From assembly GCA_031270685.1 (NCBI GenBank), contig JAISXA010000250.1, positions 1 through 35,345 of the forward strand: 35,345 bases of DNA, in the 5' to 3' direction. Shown here piece after piece: positions 1-11,428 of this stretch. The translations under genes were made by a program, and so were the position numbers. Source of the DNA: Planctomycetota bacterium. Lineage in GTDB: Bacteria > Planctomycetota > SZUA-567. Under the pieces are notes generated by a model. That model was not told the DNA's origin. It made no database searches and saw only the letters and a program-made list of their open reading frames with translations. Each line of letters opens with the position of its first letter. The first letter of the stretch is position 1.

Positions 1-1349
1 CCGCTCGGCGTCGGTTCGACGCAGCCGACGACGCTGTAATCCATGGCGTCGCCGTGTTCGACGCCGTCCTTTTCGAGCGCGGGGATGATGGCGTCGTCGT
101 TGAAGATGGGATACTTGCCGCCCTCGCGCGCGGCGAGATTGTCCAGCGCCATTTCGATCATCGCGTCGGGCGTGTCGGCGCTCACGCGCAAACCGATGTT
201 CGGCTCGCTGTTGAAGACGTTCCGGTCGGCTTCGAGAACCATGCGGCTGAGTTCGTTGGTGGCGTCGTTGCCGTCCCGGTCGACGCCGGAAAGCGAGAGA
301 TGGATCGTCGTCGCGAAGCCGCCGTTGTTGCGCGCGGTCTCGTACGTCCCCGCCTTGATGATGTCGAGATGCTGGACCAGGAGCGCCTCGAGCAATTCCA
401 GCGCCTCCTCCCGCGCGATGCGGCCGGCCTTCAGGTCGGCGGCGTAGAACGGGAAAATGTATTGATCGAAGCGCCCCGCCGAAATGGCGGAGCCGTTTTG
501 GCCGATATAGTCGATCAGAATCGTGAACCAGTATGATTGCAGCGCCTCGTGATAGGTGCGGGCCGGGCGGTACGGCACCCGCGCGCAGACGGCGGCGATA
601 AGCTCGAGCTCCCTCCGGCGGCGCGGATCGCGTTCCTTCCCCGCCGCCTCCCGCGCGCAAGCGGCGTAGCGGTCGCCGAAGATCCTCACGCCTTCGGCGA
701 TGACGACGACGCTCTGGTAAAACAGCATTTTGTCGGCGTAATCCGGATCGTAGTCGTTCAGCGCCGCGAGCGCCTCCTCCGCCCGGCGCCGCACGCCCTC
801 GAACCCGGTTTCGAGAATGGCGGGAAAATCGGGAGTATAGTGGCCGTAGCCGCTGCGGGTCCGGCTCAGCGGATTGAAGATCCGGTTTTCGAATCCCAGC
901 TCGCGCTTGACGGCGTCGGGGAAATAATGCACCGTCAGGTCGCTCTGGCTTTTTCCCTTCCAGTAGGGATAAATCTCGTCAAGAAGGAAGCGCTTGTCCG
1001 CACCGGTTATTTGCAGCGTGTCCACTTTGCGGGTGGGACAGCGGTCCAGCTCCGCCTCGGAAAACGAACAGACCTCCGGGAACATCGGAGCATGCCGCAA
1101 CCGCGCCGCGTGGTGGCCGACGATCAGTTCGTCGTCGAGGATATAGACGCGCATGTTTTCCAGGATATGCCGCAACGCCTTGGCGCGCTTGACGACAACC
1201 GGCTCGCCCGCCGTCGCGCGGTCGGATTCGGTGACGAGGCGGGCGCGCTCGGTGCAAATGCCGGGGCGTTGCGCCCGGATGCGGGCGTTGAGTTCGCGGG
1301 TCCGTTCTTCCCGGCTTATTCCGCAAGGCAGATAGCGTTTCTCGTCCAT
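1..1349 (-). CDS. Glycyl radical enzyme (pyruvate formate-lyase / diol-dehydratase-like family), C-terminus beyond window
   Basis: Open minus-strand frame from ATG at 1349 to the window edge, not in the ORF track because it is truncated. Translation includes IKAGTYETARNNGGFATTIH and ends ...AMDYSVVGCVEPTPSG, containing the GCVEP catalytic-cysteine motif (Cys codon at 21-23). The C-terminal glycyl-radical motif is outside the window. Confidence 0.88.
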   Translation of the reverse strand, partial: MDEKRYLPCGISREERTRELNARIRAQRPGICTERARLVTESDRATAGEPVVVKRAKALRHILENMRVYILDDELIVGHHAARLRHAPMFPEVCSFSEAELDRCPTRKVDTLQITGADKRFLLDEIYPYWKGKSQSDLTVHYFPDAVKRELGFENRIFNPLSRTRSGYGHYTPDFPAILETGFEGVRRRAEEALAALNDYDPDYADKMLFYQSVVVIAEGVRIFGDRYAACAREAAGKERDPRRRRELELIAAVCARVPYRPARTYHEALQSYWFTILIDYIGQNGSAISAGRFDQYIFPFYAADLKAGRIAREEALELLEALLVQHLDIIKAGTYETARNNGGFATTIHLSLSGVDRDGNDATNELSRMVLEADRNVFNSEPNIGLRVSADTPDAMIEMALDNLAAREGGKYPIFNDDAIIPALEKDGVEHGDAMDYSVVGCVEPTPS

Positions 1350-1363
1350 GGATCGCCCGACTT

Positions 1364-1819
1364 TCAAGGCCGAACCGCGCGATTGATGCGCGCCATGTAA
1401 TTGGCGAACGATCCGAGGCCGGCGCGATCGTTCGTCCGGCGCGGGAAAGCGAAACGTTCCAGCGCGCGCTCCAGGCTCCGCATCAGCCCGCCGTCGTTCC
1501 GGGGCGCGTAAATCGTCAGGCGCGCGCCGCCGAAGGTGGCGAACAGGTTGTTGAACCGGGCCAGCAGGTACCGCTCCCGCAGATCGAGCGCTTCGGAGTC
1601 GCAGTCGTCCGAACACGGAACCTGGAAGCGGCTCTGCGCATAGTCGCCCCGGCGGTTGACGACGTCAAGGAAAACGACTTGACGCGCGCGGGGAAGCGCC
1701 CCGTACGCCTCCTCCACCCGGTTCAGATACAGGGGCTGGTCGGCGGTTGAACAGGCGGAAGCCGCTGTCGACATCTTTTTCTCCATGGCGGCGATGCCGT
1801 CGACGCGCCTGGCCGCCAT
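1364..1819 (-). CDS. Hypothetical protein between epimerase and glycyl radical enzyme genes
   Basis: 151-aa ORF filling the gap in a co-directional cluster. True start may be the ATG near 1774 (MSTAASACS...), preceded by GGAGAAAAAG. Confidence 0.6.
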   Translation of the reverse strand: MAARRVDGIAAMEKKMSTAASACSTADQPLYLNRVEEAYGALPRARQVVFLDVVNRRGDYAQSRFQVPCSDDCDSEALDLRERYLLARFNNLFATFGGARLTIYAPRNDGGLMRSLERALERFAFPRRTNDRAGLGSFANYMARINRAVRP

Positions 1820-1840
1820 GCCCGGGCAGCCCCCGCCGGG

Positions 1841-2533
1841 TCATGCGCCGGCGGCGCGGGCGAGCATGGCGCGGGCGTTGGCGGCGATATCGCCGCCCCT
1901 GAACAGTCCCGAAGTGCCGCCGGTGAGGATGTCGGCCCCCGCCGCGACTATGGCCGGTATGGTGTCGAGGTTGACGTTCCCGTCGGCCTGCAGGCCGACG
2001 CCCGGCGCGTGCCGACGCAACAATCCCGCTATATGCCCGAGCGAATCGATCGACCCCGCGCCCAGTTTCTGGCCGGCATGACCCGGCTGCACCAGAAGTT
2101 TCAGCACCCATTCCACCGACCCGAGCACGGGGATATATGAATCGTCGAGGTTGGTTTCCGCCCTCAGGGCGAGAATCGGCGCCGCGCCGAGATCGCGCAC
2201 CCGGCCGCACAGACGAAGCGTTTCAGCGGCGTTCTGCGTCTCGGCGTGAAAGGCGACGTAATCCGCGCCGGCGTCGACGTATTGCCGCAGAAACAATTCC
2301 GGCCGCATCACCGCGAGATGCGCCTCGATGGGCAGTTCCGTGCCTTTCCGCAGCGCCGCGAGGGTGGGGCCGCCGAGAATGAAGCAGCTATTGAACTCCC
2401 CGTCCACGACATCAAAATGTAGAAACGAGACCGGACTGGCCTTGACCTTGTCAAGGTCGTCGGCAAGATGCATGAGATCCATGCAGCTCACCGATGCCGA
2501 CAAGGTGACGGGATTGCGGACCACCCTTCGCAT
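1841..2533 (-). CDS. Ribulose-phosphate 3-epimerase family protein (RPE/AlsE-like)
   Basis: HFDVVDGEF, EAHLAVMRPE, VQPGHAGQKL, LQADGNVNLDTI and GADILTGGTSGLF match the RPE fold motifs, with deviations from canonical HxDxMDG. Confidence 0.85.
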   Translation of the reverse strand: MRRVVRNPVTLSASVSCMDLMHLADDLDKVKASPVSFLHFDVVDGEFNSCFILGGPTLAALRKGTELPIEAHLAVMRPELFLRQYVDAGADYVAFHAETQNAAETLRLCGRVRDLGAAPILALRAETNLDDSYIPVLGSVEWVLKLLVQPGHAGQKLGAGSIDSLGHIAGLLRRHAPGVGLQADGNVNLDTIPAIVAAGADILTGGTSGLFRGGDIAANARAMLARAAGA

Positions 2534-2570
2534 CGGTACGTCTCCCTAAGGTCATGAATGCAAATGCGCA

Positions 2571-2593
2571 AGGCCCGGCATGATGCCGGGCCT
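2571..2593 (-). terminator. Probable terminator hairpin downstream of hppA
   Basis: Perfect 10-bp inverted repeat AGGCCCGGCA-TGA-TGCCGGGCCT just past the hppA stop. The following T tract is weak. Confidence 0.5.
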
Positions 2594-2622
2594 CGCGCCT
2601 GGTCCGGATTCCTCGCGGCGCG

Positions 2623-5130
<2,508 letters not shown>

Positions 5131-5223
5131 GTCGACTCCTCTCAAAAAACCCTTCCGGGCTCCGTCGGTAAACTCTCCGCAAGCCTCGCACAAGGCGCGG
5201 TTGTCATATGCCGCTGTCGATGC

Positions 5224-5263
5224 TTACGGAAAACCGGGCCGGCCGCCGCCCGATTCCCCGTAA
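5224..5263. repeat. Hairpin-family unit: TTACGGAAAACCGGGC-[CGGCCGCC]-GCCCGATTCCCCGTAA
   Basis: 16-nt arms pairing at 13/16 positions. Loop related to CAACCGCC. Intergenic between hppA and mnmG. Confidence 0.65.
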
Positions 5264-5271
5264 ATTTACAA

Positions 5272-5300
5272 ATTGGGCATTCGGCGGTTGAATGCCCAAT
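5272..5300. repeat. Hairpin-family unit: ATTGGGCATTC-[GGCGGTT]-GAATGCCCAAT
   Basis: Perfect 11-bp arms around loop GGCGGTT. Confidence 0.8.
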
Positions 5301-5416
5301 CGGCGAAACTCCGGTTTCCATACATGATAATTCCGCGTTCCTTGCGGTCAAGGGGGATTTGGCGGATTGCGCGGTCCGGCGTCCGCATGACGCCGCCTCC
5401 CCGGCCGGGAACGACC

Positions 5417-7210
5417 TCACCGCCGCAGCTTCACCAGCAGCAGCGCCGCGTCCGCCGGACTCACGCCCGGGATGGACAGCGCCTGGTCGAGCGTTTCCGG
5501 GCGGATCAGCGACAATTTCTCCTTCGCCTCCCGCGACAGGCCGGAGATCGCGCCGTAGTCGAAATCGGCGGGGACGGCCAACCGCCGATTTCTTTCCAGG
5601 CGCGCGATCTGCCGCCGCTGGCGCTCGACATAGCCGGCGTATTTGATTTCGATTTCGATTTGTTCGGCGGCGCGCGGCGGCGCCGCCGCCAGTTCGGGGA
5701 ACCGCGCCGCGACCGTGCCCCAATTCTCCTCCGGGCGGAGCAGAAGCTGGCCGGGCCGGTCGCCGTCGGCGGCGTGAAGCGCCTCCATCACGCCCCGCAC
5801 CGCCGTGATCGCTCCCTCGAGCCGCAGCACCCGCTCCATGCGGTCCTGCCCGACCAGCCCTATTTCGCGAGCCTTCCCGGTGAGCCGGAGGTCGGCGTTG
5901 TCCTGGCGCAGCAGGAGCCGGAATTCGGCGCGGCTGGTGAAAAGCCGGTACGGTTCGTCCGTGCCCCGCGCGGTGAGATCGTCGATAAGCACGCCGAGGT
6001 ACGCCTCGCCGCGGGAAAGGCGGAACGGCGGCCGTCCCGACGCGAGCAGCGCGGCATTGGCTCCGGCCATGAGGCCCTGCGCGGCGGCCTCCTCGTAGCC
6101 GGACGTCCCGTTCACCTGTCCGGCGGTGAACAATCCGCCCACCCGCTTGCTCTCGAGCGTGTCCCGGAGCTGGGTCGGCCGCACCGCGTCGTACTCTACG
6201 GCGTAGCCGTAGCGCACGATCCGGGCCTTTTCAAGGCCGGAAACGCTATGGACCATCTCCTCCTGGGCGTCCGGCGGGATGGAGGTGGAAAAGCCGTTGA
6301 GATACATCTCGCACGAGTCCCTGCCTTCGGGTTCGATGAAGAGATGGTGCGTCCGCTTCTCCGGGAAGCGGGCGACCTTGGTCTCGATGTTGGGGCAGTA
6401 GCGCGGCGGCTGGCCCTCGATTTTACCGATGATGGCGGGGGAACGGTCGAGCGCGTTTTTTACCGCCTCGAAGGTGCGGTCGTTGGTCCAGGCCGAGTAG
6501 CAGGGAACCTGCTCCGTCCGCGCCCGATCGTTGAGAAAACTGAAGGGCTGCGGCTTTTCATCGCCCGGTTCGACGACGAGTTTGGAAAAATCCACCGTCC
6601 GGCCGTCGATCCGCGGACAGGTATCGGTGCGGAGCCGGAACAATTCAAGGCCAAGAGCGGAAAGGGATTCGGACAATTGCCGCGCGGGCGGCTCGCCGTT
6701 TCTGCCGCCGGGCCATTCGCGCCCACCCAGATGCAGCTTGGCGCGGGCGAAAGTGCCGGAGCAAACGACGGCCGCGCGGCAACGGATATGCCGGCCGAAA
6801 AAGGTGCGCACCCCGGCGACGACGCCGTCCCGGAGTTCGACGGCAACGGCCAGGTCCTGGCAGCAGCGCAGGCGTTCCTCGCGTTCGAGCCGCGCCTTGA
6901 CCCAGTTCTGGTAGGCCCAACGGTCGATCTGCGCCCGGGGACTTCGCACCGCCGCGCCCTTGCTGGAGTTGAGCATTCGATACTGCATCGCGTTGGCGTC
7001 GGCCGCCTGGCCCATCATGCCGCCGAGCGCGTCGATCTCGCGGACCAGCTGTCCCTTGCCGACGCCGCCGACGGCCGGATTGCAGGAGACGTGCCCGATC
7101 TGGTCGGGGTTCATGGTGAGGAGAAGCGTATCCGCCCCCAGCCGCGCCGAGGCAAGGGCGGCTTCGCAGCCGGCGTGGCCGCCGCCGATGACGACCACCT
7201 GGGCGCGCAC
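5417..7210 (-). CDS. mnmG: tRNA uridine-5-carboxymethylaminomethyl(34) synthesis enzyme MnmG (GidA)
   Basis: VVVIGGGHAGCEAALASARLGADTLLLT, SCNPAVGGVGKGQLVREIDALGG and GQVNGTSGYEEAAAQGLMAGANAA. Start GTG at 7210 is preferred (GGAGG then 9 nt) over the ORF-track start at 7234. Confidence 0.96.
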   Translation of the reverse strand: MRAQVVVIGGGHAGCEAALASARLGADTLLLTMNPDQIGHVSCNPAVGGVGKGQLVREIDALGGMMGQAADANAMQYRMLNSSKGAAVRSPRAQIDRWAYQNWVKARLEREERLRCCQDLAVAVELRDGVVAGVRTFFGRHIRCRAAVVCSGTFARAKLHLGGREWPGGRNGEPPARQLSESLSALGLELFRLRTDTCPRIDGRTVDFSKLVVEPGDEKPQPFSFLNDRARTEQVPCYSAWTNDRTFEAVKNALDRSPAIIGKIEGQPPRYCPNIETKVARFPEKRTHHLFIEPEGRDSCEMYLNGFSTSIPPDAQEEMVHSVSGLEKARIVRYGYAVEYDAVRPTQLRDTLESKRVGGLFTAGQVNGTSGYEEAAAQGLMAGANAALLASGRPPFRLSRGEAYLGVLIDDLTARGTDEPYRLFTSRAEFRLLLRQDNADLRLTGKAREIGLVGQDRMERVLRLEGAITAVRGVMEALHAADGDRPGQLLLRPEENWGTVAARFPELAAAPPRAAEQIEIEIKYAGYVERQRRQIARLERNRRLAVPADFDYGAISGLSREAKEKLSLIRPETLDQALSIPGVSPADAALLLVKLRR

Positions 7211-7275
7211 GTTCGATTTCCTCCAAAAGTCCACTTATTAAAGGAAACCGCATTTCCCTTCAAAAGTCCACTCTT
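7211..7275 (-). repeat. Two tandem GTGGACTTTTG(G/A)AGG boxes upstream of mnmG
   Basis: Minus strand reads GAGTGGACTTTTGAAGGGAAATGCGGTTTCCTTTAATAAGTGGACTTTTGGAGGAAATCGAAC-GTG. AAAGGAAA/TTTCCCTT forms a small hairpin between the boxes. Confidence 0.65.
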
Positions 7276-7338
7276 TTCGTCCCCGCGACACGGCTTGATC
7301 CGGTCGCGCTCCAGTCATGTCCCCGGATATCCGCGCGG

Positions 7339-8628
7339 TCAGGCTATCGCCTCGAAGGCCTGTTTCAAATCGCCGACGATGTCGTCGATATGCTCGGTCC
7401 CGACGGAAAGGCGGATGGTGTTGGGCTTGATGCCGGATTCCAGCAGTTCGCTTTCACTCATCTGGGAATGGGTGGTGGAAGCCGGATGGATGACCAGCGA
7501 CTTGACGTCGGCGACGTTGGCCAAGAGGGAAAACAGTTCGAGGTTGTCTATGAAGCGGCGGGCCTTGGCGGCATCCCCCTTTATCTCGAAGGTAAAGATG
7601 GATCCGGCCCCCCGGGGGAAGTATTTTTTGTATAGCTTATGGTCGCGATGCTTGGGGAGGGAGGGGTGGTTGACCTTCTCCACCTGCTTGTGACCGGCGA
7701 GGAACTTCACCGTTTTCAGGGCGTTTTCCACATGCCGCTCGACCCGGAGCGACAAGGTTTCCAGCCCTTGGAGAAAGAGAAAGGAGTGGAAGGGGCTGAG
7801 CACGGCGCCGGTGTCGCGCATCAGGGTGGTGCGTATCTTTATGATGTAGGCCAGGTTCCCCGCCGCCTTGGTGAAGACGGCGCCGTGATAGCTGGGGTTC
7901 GGTTGGGAAAGCCCGGGAAACTTGTCGTTCTGATCCCAGTCGAAGCGGCCGCTGTCCACGATGACGCCGCCGATGGAGGTGCCGTGGCCGCCTATGAATT
8001 TGGTGGCCGAATGGACCACCACGTCGGCCCCGAAGTCTATGGGGCGAAGAAGGTAGGGGGTGGCGAAGGTATTGTCGGCGATGAGGGGAATGCCGCGCTG
8101 GTGGGCGATGTCCGCCACCGCCCCGATATCGATGATGGTGGAATTGGGATTGCCCAGCGTTTCGATGAAAATGGCCCGGGTGTTGTCGCGGATGGCCTTT
8201 TTGAAATTCTTGGGATCGCCGCCGTCAACGAAGGTGGTGGCGATGCCGTAATCGGACAGGGTGTTGGCGAAATAGTTGTAGGTGCCGCCGTAGATGGCGT
8301 TGTCCGACACCAGGTGATCGCCGGTCCGGGCGATGTTTTGGACGGCGTAGGCGGTGGCGGCGGCGCCGGATGCGGTGGCGAGGGCGGCGGCGCCGCCTTC
8401 CAGGGCGGCGATGCGCTTCTCGAAGACGTCGGAGGTCGGGTTCATCAGCCGGGTGTAGATGTTGCCGGGTTCGCTGAGGGCGAAGCGGCCGGACGCCTGG
8501 GCCGAATCCTTGAACACGTAGGAAGTGGTTTGGTAAATGGGCACCGCCCGCGCGTCGGTGGTCGGATCCGGCTTTTCCTGCCCCGCATGGACCTGCAGGG
8601 TCTCGAACTTATACGCCTTGTCGCTCAT
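7339..8628 (-). CDS. metY: O-acetylhomoserine sulfhydrylase / aminocarboxypropyltransferase (PLP-dependent)
   Basis: MSDKAYKFETLQVHAGQEKPDPTTDARAVPIYQTTSYVFKD..., PLP-lysine motif SATKFIGGHGTSIGG. Internal start with strong SD AGAAGGAGGTTCACC-ATG at 8628. Confidence 0.93.
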   Translation of the reverse strand: MSDKAYKFETLQVHAGQEKPDPTTDARAVPIYQTTSYVFKDSAQASGRFALSEPGNIYTRLMNPTSDVFEKRIAALEGGAAALATASGAAATAYAVQNIARTGDHLVSDNAIYGGTYNYFANTLSDYGIATTFVDGGDPKNFKKAIRDNTRAIFIETLGNPNSTIIDIGAVADIAHQRGIPLIADNTFATPYLLRPIDFGADVVVHSATKFIGGHGTSIGGVIVDSGRFDWDQNDKFPGLSQPNPSYHGAVFTKAAGNLAYIIKIRTTLMRDTGAVLSPFHSFLFLQGLETLSLRVERHVENALKTVKFLAGHKQVEKVNHPSLPKHRDHKLYKKYFPRGAGSIFTFEIKGDAAKARRFIDNLELFSLLANVADVKSLVIHPASTTHSQMSESELLESGIKPNTIRLSVGTEHIDDIVGDLKQAFEAIA

Positions 8629-9438
8629 GGTGAACCTCCTTCTTTCCTGTAGGAATTTTTCCCGGCTCCAGGAGCCGTAGCTCTGGCAATGCCTGACCCC
8701 TATTTCCGACACCGAGGCCGACCCGTAAAGCCCGCGATCCTCGCCCACTGGGCACACCAGGGTGCAGATCCCGCAGGGATAGCGCAGTTCGTTCCTCAAC
8801 AGGCTGTGATAACGGGCGCATTTGCGCCTGTCCATGTCGGCAATGAGCGAGTCCGGCCGGGGAGTGAAGGCTTTGGCCGGACAACTCCGGAGGCACCGGC
8901 CGCAGCCGGTGCAAAGATTCCGGGCGGCCGGAGGATCGGGCGGCAGGCCGGCGTCGGTTATGACCGAGACCAGCCGCACCCGGGGGCCGAAGCGGGTAGT
9001 GAGCAGGGTGTGGCTGGCCCCGATGGTCCCCAATCCGGCGTAATGGCCGGCGATGACGTGGGAAAAGGCGGCGGCGGGCTCCCGCACCAGGGCCTCGATG
9101 TGGCCATAACCGTCCCGGGGAAAGAAAAAGGCCCGGTGGCCCCGGTCGTTCAAAAACACGGAAAGGCGGTGGGATGCTTCATCGAGCAGGCGGTTGACCA
9201 CATTATAATGCTCCGAATAAACAATGGAGGGGGTGGTCTCCAAGGCCGGCAGCGACACCCGGCCGCCCAAGGCGATGACGCTCCTGGCCCAGGGCCAGAT
9301 GACGGATGGGTAGAAGGACCGCTCGTAGTCGGAGGCGCCCGGAGTCTCCCAGCGTCCGACGTCGGCGAAGCCGATCAAGTCGAATCCCAGGCGCGCGGCC
9401 TCGCGCCGGATGGCGGTTTTCAGGATCGGGGCTCTCAT
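8629..9438 (-). CDS. QueG-like (epoxyqueuosine reductase-like) 4Fe-4S protein; ORF continues in frame into metY (whole ORF 7339..9438)
   Basis: ARLGFDLIGFADVGRW, NLCTGCGRCLRSCPAKAF and CGICTLVCPVGEDRGLYG. No stop codon before the metY ATG. Confidence 0.8.
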
Positions 9439-10631
9439 ATGCGGCTCAAGCCCTCCTCCAGGACGGCGAGGATGTCTGCGGCGTCCTCCAGTCCGGCCGA
9501 AAGGCGGATCTGGCTTGCGGTGATGCCGGCCTCCGCCAGTTCCTTTCGGGAGTAGAAGCGGTGCGATGTCTTGATCGAATAGGACAGGGTGGTGGCCGCG
9601 CCGGCCAGACTGGGGGCGAAAGGAATGCCGTCCAGGGCCCGGATAAGGCCAGTCGCCTCAGTTTCGCCACCCCGCAGGTTGAAGCTCAACATCCCCCCGA
9701 AGCGTCCGCCCGGGAATTGCCGGACGGCGGCGGAATGCGAAGGTGAGGATGCGAGGCCCGGGTAAAACACCTTTTCCACCTTTGGATGGCTTTCCAGAAA
9801 AAGCGCCGTCTTCAAGCCGTTCTCCGAATGACGGGCCATGCGGATATCCAAGGTGCGCAGGCTTCGGGCCAGCAGCCAGCTTTCCACCGCTCCCAACCCG
9901 TTTCCGTAAAGTTTGCCGAGCCGGCGGATACCATCAAGCCTTTCCCGGCTTCCGGGCACGGCGCCGGCCAAGATGTCGCTGTGGCCGCCCAGGTACTTGG
10001 TGGCGCTGTAAACGGCGAGATCCGCGCCCAGATCCAACACCTTCGCCACCGCCGGGGTGGCGAAGGTGTTGTCCACAACCAGGGGAATCCCCAGCCGCCC
10101 GGCCGCGTCGGCCAACCGGGCAATATCCGGTACCCGCATCAAGGGGTTGCTGATCATTTCCGTGTAGATCAGGCGGGTGGACGGTCGGGCCAAGTCGACG
10201 ACGCCCTCTCCGTCTGGTCCAGTGAAAGACACCTCCACCCCAAAGCGTTTCAGTTCGTTGGCGAAGAAGTCATGGACGCCGCCATAGATCGCCGGGGAGG
10301 AAATAATGTGATCCCCCGCGCGGACCAGGGAAAGGATGGCTGTGGTGATGGCGGCCATGCCGGAGGAGAAGACCAGAGCGTCCTCGCTTTCCTCCGCTGC
10401 CGCCATGATGGCGGCCGCCGCGTCGGCATTGGGGGATCCGAGCCGGGAATAAATATAGCCGTCGGCCCGTTTTTCGTAAATGTCGTCCACCGCTCCGGGG
10501 TCGGTGAAGGCGAAAACGGATGTAAGGTAGATTGGGAAGGTTTCCGGGAGGGAAGCCGAGGCGGCGAGCTTTAGCTGGAAGCGGCCGTCCCCATTGTGGA
10601 TGAGCCTGCTGGCGGGCCTATCCCAAGTCAT
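9435..10631 (-). CDS. PLP-dependent Cys/Met metabolism enzyme (cystathionine gamma-lyase/synthase, methionine gamma-lyase family)
   Basis: YIYSRLGSPNADAAAAIMAAAEESEDALVFSSGMAAI, LVVDNTFATP and YSATKYLGGHSD. Start MTWDRPASR at 10631. Confidence 0.9.
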   Translation of the reverse strand: MTWDRPASRLIHNGDGRFQLKLAASASLPETFPIYLTSVFAFTDPGAVDDIYEKRADGYIYSRLGSPNADAAAAIMAAAEESEDALVFSSGMAAITTAILSLVRAGDHIISSPAIYGGVHDFFANELKRFGVEVSFTGPDGEGVVDLARPSTRLIYTEMISNPLMRVPDIARLADAAGRLGIPLVVDNTFATPAVAKVLDLGADLAVYSATKYLGGHSDILAGAVPGSRERLDGIRRLGKLYGNGLGAVESWLLARSLRTLDIRMARHSENGLKTALFLESHPKVEKVFYPGLASSPSHSAAVRQFPGGRFGGMLSFNLRGGETEATGLIRALDGIPFAPSLAGAATTLSYSIKTSHRFYSRKELAEAGITASQIRLSAGLEDAADILAVLEEGLSRI

Positions 10632-10635
10632 GAAT

Positions 10636-11427
10636 TCATTCTCCCGTCCGGATGTCCCGCCGCCAAGAGGTGAAGCGGCTTTCGATGGCGTGGAGGACAA
10701 AGTTCAGTCCCAGCCCGAGCGCCGCCAAACTGACGATGCCGGCGTACATTTCCGCCACGCTGAAAGTCTCCTGGGAATACAGGACCAGATAGCCCAAACC
10801 GGAGGTGGCGCCGATCATCTCCGCCGCCACCACCGCCATGACGCAATAGGAGCCACCGAGGCGGATGCCGGTGAATATTTCCGGCGCCGCCGCCGGCAGG
10901 ATGATTTTCCGGAATATGAAGGAACGGGAAGCCCCCATGGACTTGGCCGAGCGAATCAGCACCGGATCCGCGTTTTTCACCCCGGAACAGGTGTTGAGGA
11001 GAATTGGCCAGAGGGAGGCCCAGAAAATGATGATGGTTTTCGAAAGCTCCCCCAGTCCGAAAAGGAGGATGAACACGGGGAAGAGGGCGAAGGCCGACAT
11101 CTGCCGGAACGACTGGAAAAGCAAATCCAGATACAGTTCCAGGCGGCGGAAATATCCGATGAAGATTCCGAAAAACACTCCCGCCAAGGTGGAAGCGAAG
11201 AGGCCCACGACCACTCGCTGGAGGCTGATCAGGAAGTGCGCCACCAATTCTCCGCGCAGGAAAAGCAGGTAAAGCGCCCGCGCCACCCCGGTGGGGGGGC
11301 TCATGTAGGTGGAATTAACCCACCCCAGCCGGGGCGCCGTCTCCCAGAGGGCAAGAAAAAGAATCAAGCCGATGCCGCGTACGCCCAGATTGGCCAGGCG
11401 CCTCCCCAATCTTCCTCGCCAATTCAT
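10636..11427 (-). CDS. ABC transporter permease, NitT/TauT (SsuC/TauC-like) family
   Basis: LILFLALWETAPRLGW and ASLWPILLNTCSGVKNADPVLIRSAKSMGASRSFIFRKIILPAAAPEIFTGIRLG. Confidence 0.92.
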   Translation of the reverse strand: MNWRGRLGRRLANLGVRGIGLILFLALWETAPRLGWVNSTYMSPPTGVARALYLLFLRGELVAHFLISLQRVVVGLFASTLAGVFFGIFIGYFRRLELYLDLLFQSFRQMSAFALFPVFILLFGLGELSKTIIIFWASLWPILLNTCSGVKNADPVLIRSAKSMGASRSFIFRKIILPAAAPEIFTGIRLGGSYCVMAVVAAEMIGATSGLGYLVLYSQETFSVAEMYAGIVSLAALGLGLNFVLHAIESRFTSWRRDIRTGE

Positions 11428-11428
11428 G

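Noticed and set aside
1657-1750. GGCGGTTG occurrences inside the 1364-1819 gene (also within the QueG-like ORF and ispE) as family members
   Set aside because: Inside coding sequence and lacking flanking inverted arms; chance 7-mer matches.
5135-5165. CCCGGAAGGGTTTTTT upstream of hppA (minus strand) as an attenuator/terminator
   Set aside because: Stem is only about 3 bp; too weak to support.
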